Notes under the pieces: model-generated | The model's database searches: none | Told to the model about the DNA's origin: nothing | What the model saw: only the letters and a program-made list of their open reading frames with translations | Part shown: piece by piece, positions 44,358 to 52,232 of the stretch | Position numbering within the stretch: the first letter of the stretch is position 1 | Layout: each line of letters starts with the position of its first letter | DNA from: an uncultured Prevotella sp. | GTDB lineage: Bacteria; Bacteroidota; Bacteroidia; Bacteroidales; Bacteroidaceae | Direction of reading: 5' to 3' | DNA length: 64,000 nucleotides | NCBI GenBank assembly: GCA_900539625.1 | Contig: UQCW01000001.1 | Span: 87,662 to 151,661 of the forward strand | Made by a program: the position numbers and the translations under genes

Positions 44358-45830
44358 ATGAAGAAATCAACTATTTGGACAATTGCATGTGTGATGGGAA
44401 TATCCCTGTTGACATTGCTCTATTTGCAGTTTAGGTATTTTGAAAATGTCTATGATATGCGGAAAGAGCAGTTTGAGGAGGCTGTGAGTAGAAGCCTTAA
44501 TCAAACGGCACAGGATTTGGAGCTTTATGAAGCTCAAGCTCGTCTTGATTCGGAATTGACGGAAAAGCAGAATTCTCTTCCTGTTGATGAAGATTCTTTA
44601 AAGCGTGCTTATCGTTGGCAAATGGCTCAGGCGGGTCTATATGTCGAAGATTCGACAGATTCAAAGAATGATTTGAACGGGGCATATGTGGTTGAGGATA
44701 CCATTGAACATTTTTTCAGACAGAAGGAACTGATGGAGGAAATGTTGTCGATTCTTTATAAGCCATATAATAAGGAGTTGACTCAACGTCTCGATTTCAA
44801 AGAACTTGATAGTACTTTGAAGCGTGAGCTAAGCAAAAATGGCGTAAATCTCGCCTATCATTTCCGAGTTACAACTTCTGACGGACGTGAAGTTTTCCGT
44901 TGTCAGGATTATGTGGCAGAGAGTGAAGATGCGGCCTATCGACAAGAGTTGTTCCCCAATGCGCCTCGTGCACAGATGGGAGTGTTATATGTACATTTTC
45001 CTGATGTACGTAAATACATATTCTATAGTGTACGTTTTATGATACCAGCGATTATTTTTACATTGATTGTGCTGATTGTGTTCTGCGTGACAATTTACAC
45101 CATATTCCGTCAAAAACGCCTTTCGGAGATAAAGAATGACTTTATAAATAATATGACTCATGAGTTTAAAACTCCGATTTCAACAATATCCCTGGCTGCT
45201 CAAATGCTTGGTGATCCATCTGTGATGAAGAGTGATGCCATGTTTAAGCATATCAGTGGCATCATAAACGATGAGACGAAACGATTGCGTTTCCAGGTTG
45301 AAAAGGTTCTGCAGATGAGCATGTTTGATAAAAAAGCTGCAACATTCAAGAAACGGGAGGTTGACGTCAACGAATTGATTAGCGATGTTGTTAATACCTT
45401 CCGTTTAAAGGTTGAAAGTTCTGGCGGTACGATTGAAACCCATCTGGAAGCAAAAGATGTCGTTGCGTATGTAGACGAAATGCACTTTACGAATGTACTT
45501 TTCAATCTTATGGATAATGCGGTGAAGTACAAAAAGGATGATGTGGAATTGAAGTTGGTTGTTTCGACTGCGATAAAGGACGACAAATTGCAAATCGAAA
45601 TAAGCGACAATGGCATCGGCATCAAAAAAGAAGATGTGAAGAAAATCTTTGAGAAGTTCTATAGAGTCCATACGGGAAATCGTCATGATGTCAAAGGATT
45701 CGGATTGGGACTTGCTTATGTAAAAAATGTAATTTCAAATTTTGGAGGAAGTATTCATGCTGAGAGTGAATACGGACTCGGTACAAAGTTTATTATAATA
45801 TTACCAACACTAAAAATTTCATCAAAATGA
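44358..45830 (+). CDS. rprX: Sensor histidine kinase RprX
   Basis: A 490-residue membrane kinase. A membrane segment lies near residues 5-25, a periplasmic sensor of about 200 residues follows, and a second segment lies near 226-250. The phospho-acceptor is His268 in NNMTHEFKTP. The catalytic domain shows NLMDNAVKY, ISDNGIGI and GFGLGLAYVKN. Similarity to RprX of Bacteroides and the paired RprY-like regulator support the name. The stop overlaps the start of rprY by four bases (ATGA), so translation is probably coupled. Confidence 0.85.
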   Translation: MKKSTIWTIACVMGISLLTLLYLQFRYFENVYDMRKEQFEEAVSRSLNQTAQDLELYEAQARLDSELTEKQNSLPVDEDSLKRAYRWQMAQAGLYVEDSTDSKNDLNGAYVVEDTIEHFFRQKELMEEMLSILYKPYNKELTQRLDFKELDSTLKRELSKNGVNLAYHFRVTTSDGREVFRCQDYVAESEDAAYRQELFPNAPRAQMGVLYVHFPDVRKYIFYSVRFMIPAIIFTLIVLIVFCVTIYTIFRQKRLSEIKNDFINNMTHEFKTPISTISLAAQMLGDPSVMKSDAMFKHISGIINDETKRLRFQVEKVLQMSMFDKKAATFKKREVDVNELISDVVNTFRLKVESSGGTIETHLEAKDVVAYVDEMHFTNVLFNLMDNAVKYKKDDVELKLVVSTAIKDDKLQIEISDNGIGIKKEDVKKIFEKFYRVHTGNRHDVKGFGLGLAYVKNVISNFGGSIHAESEYGLGTKFIIILPTLKISSK

Positions 45831-46528
45831 ACGATAACAAAATGAGCATCCTTTTGTGTGAGGATGATGAGAATTTGGGTATGTTGCTTCGCGAATATTT
45901 GCAGGCAAAAGGTTATGAAACAACGCTCTGTACAGACGGTGATGCTGGTTATAAGGCATTCCTGAAAGACAAGTTTGATTTGTGTGTGCTTGATGTAATG
46001 ATGCCTAAAAAGGATGGTTTTACGTTGGCAAAAGATATTCGTCAGAATAGCGATGACACGCCGATTATATTCCTGACAGCAAAAACTTTAAAGGAAGATG
46101 TATTGGAGGGCTTCAAGATTGGCGCAGATGACTACTTGACTAAGCCATTCTCTATGGAAGAACTAACAATGCGTATTGAGGCTATTTTGCGTCGCGCACG
46201 TGGTAAGAAAAACCGTAACCGCACATTCTACAAGATTGGCTCTTTCACTTTTGATACCCAAAAGCAAATATTGGCACGTGGTGATGAGATGACGAAGTTG
46301 ACAACAAAAGAAAGTGAACTGCTTAATCTTTTGTGCGCACATTCAAATGAAATCTTACAACGTGATTACGCATTGAAGACGATTTGGATTGATGACAACT
46401 ATTTCAATGCAAGGTCTATGGATGTTTATATCACCAAGTTGCGTAAGCACTTGAAAGCGGATGAAAATGTTGAGATCATTAATATTCATGGCAAGGGCTA
46501 CAAATTGATAACCCCTGACGCTGAATAA
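45827..46528 (+). CDS. rprY: Response regulator RprY
   Basis: A 233-residue OmpR/PhoB-type regulator. The receiver domain (1-120) has the acidic pair DD near 14-15, phospho-acceptor Asp56 in LDVMMPKKDG, and Lys in the TKPF motif. A winged-helix DNA-binding domain (about 135-230) includes SMDVYITKLRKHL. It is encoded with rprX in one transcript that ends at a strong terminator. Confidence 0.88.
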   Translation: MNDNKMSILLCEDDENLGMLLREYLQAKGYETTLCTDGDAGYKAFLKDKFDLCVLDVMMPKKDGFTLAKDIRQNSDDTPIIFLTAKTLKEDVLEGFKIGADDYLTKPFSMEELTMRIEAILRRARGKKNRNRTFYKIGSFTFDTQKQILARGDEMTKLTTKESELLNLLCAHSNEILQRDYALKTIWIDDNYFNARSMDVYITKLRKHLKADENVEIINIHGKGYKLITPDAE

Positions 46529-46606
46529 ATGCAGGATGTGGAAGTTTGTGAATGATATAAAACCTCTGCTGAAATCACTCATCCTCAGACTATCTATATG
46601 AATTGT

Positions 46607-46642
46607 AAAATCCAGAATACTCGTAAAAGTATTCTGGATTTT
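46607..46642 (+). terminator. Terminator after rprY
   Basis: AAAATCCAGAATACT (46607-46621) and AGTATTCTGGATTTT (46628-46642) form a perfect 15-bp stem with a six-base loop and a T-run. It may serve mtgA on the other strand too. Confidence 0.92.
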
Positions 46643-46714
46643 CTTTTTTATCGACTTACAAGGACTCTGCGAGAATATGCTACGACCATTCAAGGCTTTT
46701 CGCTATGTGTTGAA

Positions 46715-47407
46715 TCAGTGGCTATTTTTTCTTGGCAGAAAATCAATGTATTTCATTTGTCTTTTGATTTGCAGCTGCCTTCTTTTCATGTAAGGGCTTG
46801 GTTTGCTGGAATCAAAGCGGATTGGGTTGGGTAGAGTGGCTGCTATGAGGGCACAATCAGATCTACTAAGTTCTTTGGCATGGCAATGAAAGTGTGACTG
46901 CGCTACAGCTTCAATGCCATAGATGCCCCTTCCCATTTCAATGCTGTTGAGATAGACTTCCATGATTCGCTCCTTGGGCCACATGAGCTCAATTAAAAAT
47001 GTGAAGTATGCCTCGAAGCCTTTTCTCACCCATGAAGACTTTGGCCATAAAAACACATTTTTGGCTGTCTGTTGGCTGATGGTACTTGCGCCGCGTCTGC
47101 GTCCTCCTTCTTCAAATTCAGCTTGTGCTTGCTTGATGGCTTGAAGGTCAAATCCATGGTGCTTAAGAAACCGTTGGTCTTCAGAGGCCATGACAGCAAC
47201 GGCCATGTATGGCGAAATGCTATCGAGAGGAACCCATTGATGCTGCCATGCTGAATATTCCTCTTCGTCAGCATGTTCCCAACTCCTAATATACATTAGT
47301 GGTGTTACTTTGACTGGAAGCCATCGGTAAACGATAACCATAAATACGGAGCTTATGGCAAATAATCCAAAAGCCCATATTAGAAGTTTGCAAATGATAT
47401 ACTTCAT
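46715..47407 (-). CDS. mtgA: Monofunctional biosynthetic peptidoglycan transglycosylase
   Basis: A 230-residue protein with one N-terminal membrane segment (about 6-28) and a GT51 glycosyltransferase domain. GT51 motifs are present: ASEDQRFLKHHGFD (catalytic Glu), GASTISQQTAKNVFLWP and KERIMEVYLNSIEMGRGIYG. It polymerises lipid II into glycan strands on the periplasmic side. Length fits MtgA, with no transpeptidase domain. Confidence 0.92.
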   Translation of the reverse strand: MKYIICKLLIWAFGLFAISSVFMVIVYRWLPVKVTPLMYIRSWEHADEEEYSAWQHQWVPLDSISPYMAVAVMASEDQRFLKHHGFDLQAIKQAQAEFEEGGRRRGASTISQQTAKNVFLWPKSSWVRKGFEAYFTFLIELMWPKERIMEVYLNSIEMGRGIYGIEAVAQSHFHCHAKELSRSDCALIAATLPNPIRFDSSKPSPYMKRRQLQIKRQMKYIDFLPRKNSH

Positions 47408-47432
47408 GTAATGTAATCTCAGCTTACTGAAA

Positions 47433-47488
47433 GGCGAACCTTCGAGTTTGTTTGCTTATCTAAATAAGAATAAACTCGAAGGTTCGCC
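47433..47488 (-). terminator. Terminator after the DUF3127 gene
   Basis: A perfect 17-bp stem is formed by 47433-47449 and 47472-47488 (GGCGAACC...GGTTCGCC). It lies 28 bases past the stop of the minus-strand gene. The T-tract is short on that strand. Confidence 0.75.
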
Positions 47489-47515
47489 CATTTTTGTGTT
47501 TTAGTTTTTTGCCCA

Positions 47516-47911
47516 TTAGAACGGAAGGTCATCCTCTGCGTTTGCTGGTGCTGGCTCTGCAGTTGCAGTAGGTGTGTTCATTACTGGCTGATTTGGCTGC
47601 ATTCCTGGCTGAACGCTTGATCCTCCAACGGTGGCAGGTGTGAGAGGTACAGCTCGCCAAGCACGGATATCGTTAAACCAACGGCCGTTGTATTCGTGGG
47701 CGTCAATATCGAATGACACAGTCATTTCTTTTCCGACCTCAATGTTCATTTCTTTCAGTCTGTCTTCGCCAAAAACGGTGAACACACACTTGCGGGGATA
47801 TTGTTCGTGTGTTTCAATGACAAACTCTTGACTCATCCAGGTGTTTCCTGTACGTGCAGATGTGCCTGAACGTGCTGGCAGGGCTGCAATAATTCTTCCA
47901 GATATTTCCAT
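47516..47911 (-). CDS. DUF3127 protein with SSB-like acidic tail
   Basis: A 131-residue protein. The first ~85 residues match DUF3127, a Bacteroidetes family with an OB-fold-like pattern (MEISGRIIAALP, then WMSQEFVIET, then FDIDAHEYNGRWFNDIRAW). A Pro/Gln/Ala-rich linker follows and the protein ends DDLPF, close to the DDIPF tip of single-stranded DNA-binding proteins. The start at 47911 is chosen because the family begins with MEI(S/T)G. The function is not known; a link to DNA replication or repair is inferred from the tail. Confidence 0.85.
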   Translation of the reverse strand: MEISGRIIAALPARSGTSARTGNTWMSQEFVIETHEQYPRKCVFTVFGEDRLKEMNIEVGKEMTVSFDIDAHEYNGRWFNDIRAWRAVPLTPATVGGSSVQPGMQPNQPVMNTPTATAEPAPANAEDDLPF

Positions 47912-47986
47912 TTTGTAATGTGTGGTCTTTAATGACCTGCCTAATAACAATCCGTTACAGGCAGGTTTTGTTCTACAATTTGGATG

Positions 47987-47994
47987 CGAATTTA
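47987..47994 (-). promoter_or_regulatory. Possible promoter box for the DUF3127 gene
   Basis: On the minus strand TAAATTCG is one base from TAnnTTTG and lies 75 bases before the start. No clear upstream element was seen. Confidence 0.35.
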
Positions 47995-48189
47995 CGATTT
48001 TATTTTCGGGTAATCTTTTTTTGAAGGCGTTTTTTTTGATATTGCCACCATTTAACTTTGTGAACTCGATTACTACTTGTATCTTTGAATGAAGTTTCAT
48101 GGTCTTTATGGTGCTGTGGAAATAATTCTTACCATCTTTGCAAGTGATTCATCTGTCACTTCCGATACCCTGACATATAAAATATTGAT

Positions 48190-49341
48190 ATGACGAACTC
48201 TGAGAACACTAATTTATCTGGAATATACATTCATGTTCCGTTTTGCCAGTCGCGTTGCATATATTGCGATTTTTATTCAACAGTTTATGGCGAGGATTTT
48301 AAGGACAGATATGTCGAACGTTTGCTGAAAGAGATGGCAGACAGAAAAAACGAGGTGGATTCGCAAGTTGATACAATATATGTTGGGGGAGGAACGCCTT
48401 CTTGTTTGCATACTGGCCGCATAGAGAAAATGATGAATCATCTTATTCAAAACTTCTCTTTGGCAGATAATCCGGAAATCACTTTAGAGGCAAATCCGGA
48501 TGACGTGACGCCATCTTTTGTCAAGCAGTTGGTGGATATAGGCATCAATCGAGTCAGTTTGGGGGGGCAGACATTTGATGACGAACGCTTGCGATTCATT
48601 CGTCGAAGACATTCTTCTCGTCAAGCAGTGAAGGCTGTTTATTCACTGGTTGAGAATGGTATTGACAATGTTTCTATCGACTTGATTTTTGGCTTTCCCA
48701 ATGAGTCTGTTGAGTCTTGGGAAAAAGATTTGAAGCAGGCATTGTCCTTGCCCGTCAAGCATTTGTCGGCATATTCTTTAATGTTTGAAGAAGGAACGCT
48801 TTTGACGCACATGCGTGATGGTGGCCAAATTGACGAAATTGATGAAGACTTGAGTTTGAGGATGTATGATGTGCTTTTAGATATGACGGAGAAAAAGGGT
48901 ATGGAGCATTATGAGATTTCTAATTTTTCTTATCCTGGTTTTCGTTCACATCATAATTCTAAGTATTGGATGGGAGCACCCTATGTGGGCTTCGGTCCTG
49001 GAGCACATAGCTTTAATGGTGTGAATGTTCGTAGGAGTAATAATTCAGATTTGAAATCTTATATTCAATCGAGTGACGAGGTTCCTCATGAAATTGAAAT
49101 TCTTGGTGCTGATGAACTTTGTGATGAGTTTGTTTTTACATCATTGCGCACTAAAGAAGGGCTTGATACGAGGTCGCTTTTGGCAAGATTCGGTATTGAA
49201 CGCTTTAATAAAATAATCGTGGCTGCAGAGGCTCACGTCAAATCTGGACTTCTGAAGGAAACCAGTGGGCGTTTGTCTTTTACCCATAAGGGATTTTTCT
49301 TGTCTGATTTAGTGATGAGTGACATGATGATAGTTGAGTAA
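48190..49341 (+). CDS. hemW: HemW-like radical SAM heme chaperone
   Basis: A 383-residue protein. The radical SAM cluster ligands are Cys19, Cys23 and Cys26 (CQSRCIYC), and there is a GGGTPS SAM-binding segment near 66-71. The fourth cysteine found in HemN oxidases is absent; the residue after the motif is Asp-Phe. This is the HemW pattern, which points to heme delivery rather than coproporphyrinogen oxidation. It is followed by the 22-bp repeat element and a terminator. Confidence 0.88.
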   Translation: MTNSENTNLSGIYIHVPFCQSRCIYCDFYSTVYGEDFKDRYVERLLKEMADRKNEVDSQVDTIYVGGGTPSCLHTGRIEKMMNHLIQNFSLADNPEITLEANPDDVTPSFVKQLVDIGINRVSLGGQTFDDERLRFIRRRHSSRQAVKAVYSLVENGIDNVSIDLIFGFPNESVESWEKDLKQALSLPVKHLSAYSLMFEEGTLLTHMRDGGQIDEIDEDLSLRMYDVLLDMTEKKGMEHYEISNFSYPGFRSHHNSKYWMGAPYVGFGPGAHSFNGVNVRRSNNSDLKSYIQSSDEVPHEIEILGADELCDEFVFTSLRTKEGLDTRSLLARFGIERFNKIIVAAEAHVKSGLLKETSGRLSFTHKGFFLSDLVMSDMMIVE

Positions 49342-49350
49342 TTTAGGGCT

Positions 49351-49518
49351 TATGTCTTTTGTCGCACCTGGGGCGATATGCAAGCGCATCTAGGTCGAGA
49401 CGCATTCGCATCTGGATTGAGACGCGTTCGTATCTGGGCTGAGAGGCGTTCGCATCTGGGGCGAGGCGCAGTTGCGAATGGGGCAAGGTACGATTGAACG
49501 CTGGACGGCGTTCGCTGG
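49351..49518 (+). repeat. 168-bp intergenic element with 22-bp periodicity, copy 2
   Basis: CGCATCTGGG or a variant occurs at 49363, 49385, 49407, 49429, 49451 and 49473, exactly 22 bases apart. The end module holds GAACGC and GCGTTC six bases apart. It aligns end to end, without gaps, with the reverse complement of 26396-26564. It begins 10 bases after the hemW stop. Confidence 0.85.
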
Positions 49519-49561
49519 TAAGTCTGGATCTCGTTTTTTAGATTACTTTGTGATAAAAGGT

Positions 49562-49596
49562 AAAGGCAGGAACCCGTTTGGGGGATTCCTGCCTTT
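49562..49596 (+). terminator. Terminator after hemW and its repeat element
   Basis: AAAGGCAGGAA (49562-49572) and TTCCTGCCTTT (49586-49596) pair perfectly, with inner CCC/GGG pairs. The T-run is modest. It can also serve the converging gene. Confidence 0.75.
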
Positions 49597-49657
49597 GTGT
49601 TATTGGTGTGTTGTCATAGTTTGTACGATATAGATACCTGTACAGATTGCTTTTCAA

Positions 49658-50347
49658 TCAGTCAAGTTGTGGTTCTTGGCTTTCGCCCATTTCCATCTGT
49701 TCAGAAGGGGCACCCTCTTCGTTCCTGTTCACGCATTCCTGTTCAATCAAGCAGCTGTCCTCACTTTCGTCTGTATTGGATAAAAACGTTGGTAGGTTTT
49801 CTCCCATGAAGACGAAGCGGAAATTTTGTCCTCTTGCAGACGGGAATTGGCTTCTGAGGTCAATGTCTTGGCGATTTTTTAAGTAGTCAATAATATGGTC
49901 GTAGCATTCTTGTCCACATGTGGCATAGACAAGAGCAGAGAATTGTGTGTCTTGATATTGGAATTTTTGCGTCTCTGGTATAAGGATGACCCTTTTAAAT
50001 ATGATAGTCCCTTTATACCAACCTTTTCTTTCCTCCATCAATTGGCCGATACGAATCTCTTTCTTGTTGAAAGGTTCATTGTCACTTGTTGTTTGTTCTT
50101 GAGGGTTCTTTCTGTTGGCTTTGAATGCAGACAGGCTTTCTGCCGTGGTTTTAATCAGAATGAAATATACACGCGGTCGTATCTTATATCTCTTTGGATA
50201 TGGCATGTCGCTTTCTACATAGTTTCTGACATCTTCAACGAGTTCTGGCGTTATTCTGATGTCTGGAATAGACGAAAGAAAATCCATTAGTTCATCAAAA
50301 CTGTAAACTAAAGTATCTTGGTCAAAGTATCTCGCGTAAATATTCAT
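49658..50347 (-). CDS. Conserved Bacteroidales protein of unknown function
   Basis: A 229-residue soluble protein without membrane segments or known motif. A compact N-terminal part (MNIYARYFDQDTLVYSFDEL, ELVEDVRNYV, YPKRYKIRPRVYFILIKT) is followed by a second region with FKRVILIP and QFSALVYATCGQECYDHIIDYL. The tail is Glu/Gln-rich. From memory similar proteins exist in other Bacteroidales, without assigned role. The start at 50347 is preferred; the frame runs to 50497 through sequence that does not resemble the rest. Confidence 0.65.
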   Translation of the reverse strand: MNIYARYFDQDTLVYSFDELMDFLSSIPDIRITPELVEDVRNYVESDMPYPKRYKIRPRVYFILIKTTAESLSAFKANRKNPQEQTTSDNEPFNKKEIRIGQLMEERKGWYKGTIIFKRVILIPETQKFQYQDTQFSALVYATCGQECYDHIIDYLKNRQDIDLRSQFPSARGQNFRFVFMGENLPTFLSNTDESEDSCLIEQECVNRNEEGAPSEQMEMGESQEPQLD

Positions 50348-50584
50348 GGTGCAGACAATGTTATTATTAAAAAATGAAAGTAGATAATCTGCTATGGCTT
50401 CAGACGACCTGTTTGAATCACTCTGTGTGGCCGAAAAACAAATAGCCATGTATTTGCTTCTTTCTATATAAGAAATACATCGCGGAATGAAAACCATTGC
50501 TTTTGTTCTTGAAGGGCCAAACTCAGATTTCTATATAACAAAAATTTCCATGAAGATTATAATCAATCTCCATGGAAATTAATG

Positions 50585-50657
50585 AGCGGAAAACGAGACT
50601 CGAACTCGCGACCCCAACCTTGGCAAGGTTGTGCTCTACCAACTGAGCTATTTCCGC
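50585..50657 (-). tRNA. tRNA-Gly (GCC)
   Basis: A complete cloverleaf of 73 bases with acceptor GCGGAAA, anticodon loop TTGCCAA, GTTCGAA T-arm and discriminator U. CCA is not encoded. It is identical to the tRNA at 50895. Confidence 0.95.
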
Positions 50658-50664
50658 AAACAAG

Positions 50665-50748
50665 TGAAGAGGAGGAGACTCGAACTCCCACGTCGCAATT
50701 GACACTACCCCCTCAAAGTAGCGCGTCTACCAATTCCGCCACCTCTCC
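50665..50748 (-). tRNA. tRNA-Leu (GAG)
   Basis: An 84-base type II tRNA with long variable arm, anticodon loop TTGAGGG (GAG), and acceptor GGAGAGG. It is seven bases from the tRNA-Gly downstream. Confidence 0.93.
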
Positions 50749-50783
50749 AGTATTGTTTGTCTTGTTTTAAAATCTTTTTCCTG

Positions 50784-50866
50784 TGCCCAGAACAGGACTC
50801 GAACCTGCACGTCATTGCTGACACTAGTACCTGAAACTAGCGCGTCTACCATTCCGCCACCTGGGC
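50784..50866 (-). tRNA. tRNA-Leu (CAG)
   Basis: An 83-base type II tRNA with anticodon loop TTCAGGT (CAG), long variable arm, acceptor GCCCAGG and discriminator A. Confidence 0.93.
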
Positions 50867-50894
50867 TCGATGATTTTAATTCTTTCATTAAGTG

Positions 50895-50967
50895 AGCGGA
50901 AAACGAGACTCGAACTCGCGACCCCAACCTTGGCAAGGTTGTGCTCTACCAACTGAGCTATTTCCGC
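50895..50967 (-). tRNA. tRNA-Gly (GCC), second copy
   Basis: Identical over the tRNA to 50585-50657. It is the first gene of the four-tRNA transcript. Confidence 0.95.
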
Positions 50968-51009
50968 TTGTTTTACTTTTTGTAGTAGCGCTCTCTCTCA
51001 AACGCGATG

Positions 51010-51040
51010 CAAAGGTACGACTTTTTTCTTAAACTCCAAA
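51010..51040 (-). promoter_or_regulatory. Promoter of the tRNA cluster
   Basis: On the minus strand TTTG (51040-51037), 19 bases, TACCTTTG (51017-51010). A full consensus match, about 43 bases before the first tRNA. Confidence 0.85.
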
Positions 51041-51133
51041 CTTTTCCAAGAAAAAAATGCGTTTTTCGCTGATTTTTTTCTTGACTCCCTCAGAAACCGC
51101 CTATAAATGGGGGATTTTGAGCGTTTTTGAGGG

Positions 51134-51880
51134 CTAAACTTTTTCTGAAAATTTTGTTTCAGTCAAAGCGTTTTGTTTCTCAAGAGCGTGCCAAAGGCTA
51201 TACCTGAACTCAGGATTAACCTCTTCTAATTCGTGGAAAACCTTTTTTATTGTGGTCCTGTTTGATGTCTTATCATAGGGACAAATCTTTTTCAAGGGTT
51301 GATAATCCTGAATCTCTGCCCAAATTTTTAGGTCTTCTTCCTTGACCCTGCAAAGAGGACGGATTATGGTTATGGGAAATTTCTCCATTTCCAGGCATGC
51401 AGGCATCGTACTGAAAGACCCAGAAAAGGTGAGATTCATGAGTGCCGTATGAAGAATGTCATCCTGATGGTGCCCTAGTGCTATTTTGTTGCAGCCGATT
51501 TCTTGTGCCAAATTAAACAGTATTTTCCTGCGGTTCCATGCGCAGAGGAAGCATGGTGTTCTTTTGGGATTACGGTCTGTTTCAAATTTCCCAGTACGTA
51601 TATATAAAGGAATGCCTACTTGCATGGCTTTTTTTTCAAGGTATTTTGTATCGGTTGCGTAATTGATATTCTCCATTCTGATGTGTGCTGCAGAAATTTT
51701 GAATTTGCTTCCAGCTCTGTTTTTAGCGTCACCAAGAAAATCTAAAAGTGCAAGAGAGTCTTTTCCGCCAGAAAGCCCAATCAGAATGTGGTCGCCGGTA
51801 GTGATGAGGTTGAATTGCCGTATTCCGGCCATCATGTCGCTGCGTATTTTAAGTTTGAGTCTTTTTTCTGTTATTGCCAT
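51134..51880 (-). CDS. ttcA: TtcA-type tRNA 2-thiocytidine synthetase
   Basis: A 248-residue PP-loop ATPase. SGGKDS (37-42) is the ATP-binding loop. Cys110 and Cys113 (CFLC) match the cysteine pair of TtcA that binds an iron-sulfur cluster. GHHQDDILHTALMNL near 134-148 is also typical. TtcA thiolates C32 of some tRNAs. Other TtcA/TilS-like PP-loop proteins are possible, so the substrate is inferred. Confidence 0.82.
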   Translation of the reverse strand: MAITEKRLKLKIRSDMMAGIRQFNLITTGDHILIGLSGGKDSLALLDFLGDAKNRAGSKFKISAAHIRMENINYATDTKYLEKKAMQVGIPLYIRTGKFETDRNPKRTPCFLCAWNRRKILFNLAQEIGCNKIALGHHQDDILHTALMNLTFSGSFSTMPACLEMEKFPITIIRPLCRVKEEDLKIWAEIQDYQPLKKICPYDKTSNRTTIKKVFHELEEVNPEFRYSLWHALEKQNALTETKFSEKV

Positions 51881-51904
51881 TTTCAGTGTTCGTCTTGAAT
51901 GCGG

Positions 51905-52045
51905 TTAGGGGATGAAAAATGCAGGGTATCGAAGCGACCCTTGTCTTTCGATGTACTTCTTGAAGGTTTCCTGACAGACATTTCCGACGGATGAGAAAAA
52001 GTAACCATCTGTCCAAAATTGCAGTCCTTAAGGACAAAGTCATCC
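51905..52045 (-). pseudogene. Remnant of an IS200/IS605-type transposase
   Basis: Reading the minus strand from 52015 to the stop at 51905-51907 gives 36 residues that look like the C-terminus of a Y1 (IS200-like) TnpA: FWTDGYFFSSVGNV, then ETFKKYIERQG. An in-frame stop lies a few codons upstream. Just before, another frame (DDFVLKDCNF) may continue the protein, which implies a frameshift. The rest of the gene is missing. Confidence 0.6.
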
Positions 52046-52065
52046 GCAGGCTAAGAATAAATCAG

Positions 52066-52151
52066 CTACCAGCGGCCGCGATTCGTGCTACTCGCGGCCG
52101 CTGGTAGCGCTACTTGCGGCCGCCGTTCGTGCTACTCGCGGCCGCGAGTAG
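52066..52151. repeat. Palindromic 22-bp array with GCGGCCGC core
   Basis: GCGGCCGC occurs at 52072, 52094, 52116 and 52138, exactly 22 bases apart. CTACCAGCGGCCGC (52066-52079) is the reverse complement of 52094-52107. Positions 52132-52151 are a perfect 20-base palindrome (CTACTCGCGG and its complement). It lies between the M6 protease stop and the transposase remnant. Confidence 0.85.
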
Positions 52152-52232
52152 ATGACATGGTAAAGGAATTCTGGATTCCCCAATGCTGTTTCCCTATCAT
52201 TAAATTATTCTTTCAACATTACTTAAGGCGTA

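Noticed and set aside
48190..49341. Coproporphyrinogen III oxidase (HemN)
   Set aside because: The fourth cysteine typical of HemN is missing; the pattern is that of HemW.
51849..52043. 64-residue open frame overlapping the start of ttcA
   Set aside because: It is the wrong frame of the transposase remnant.
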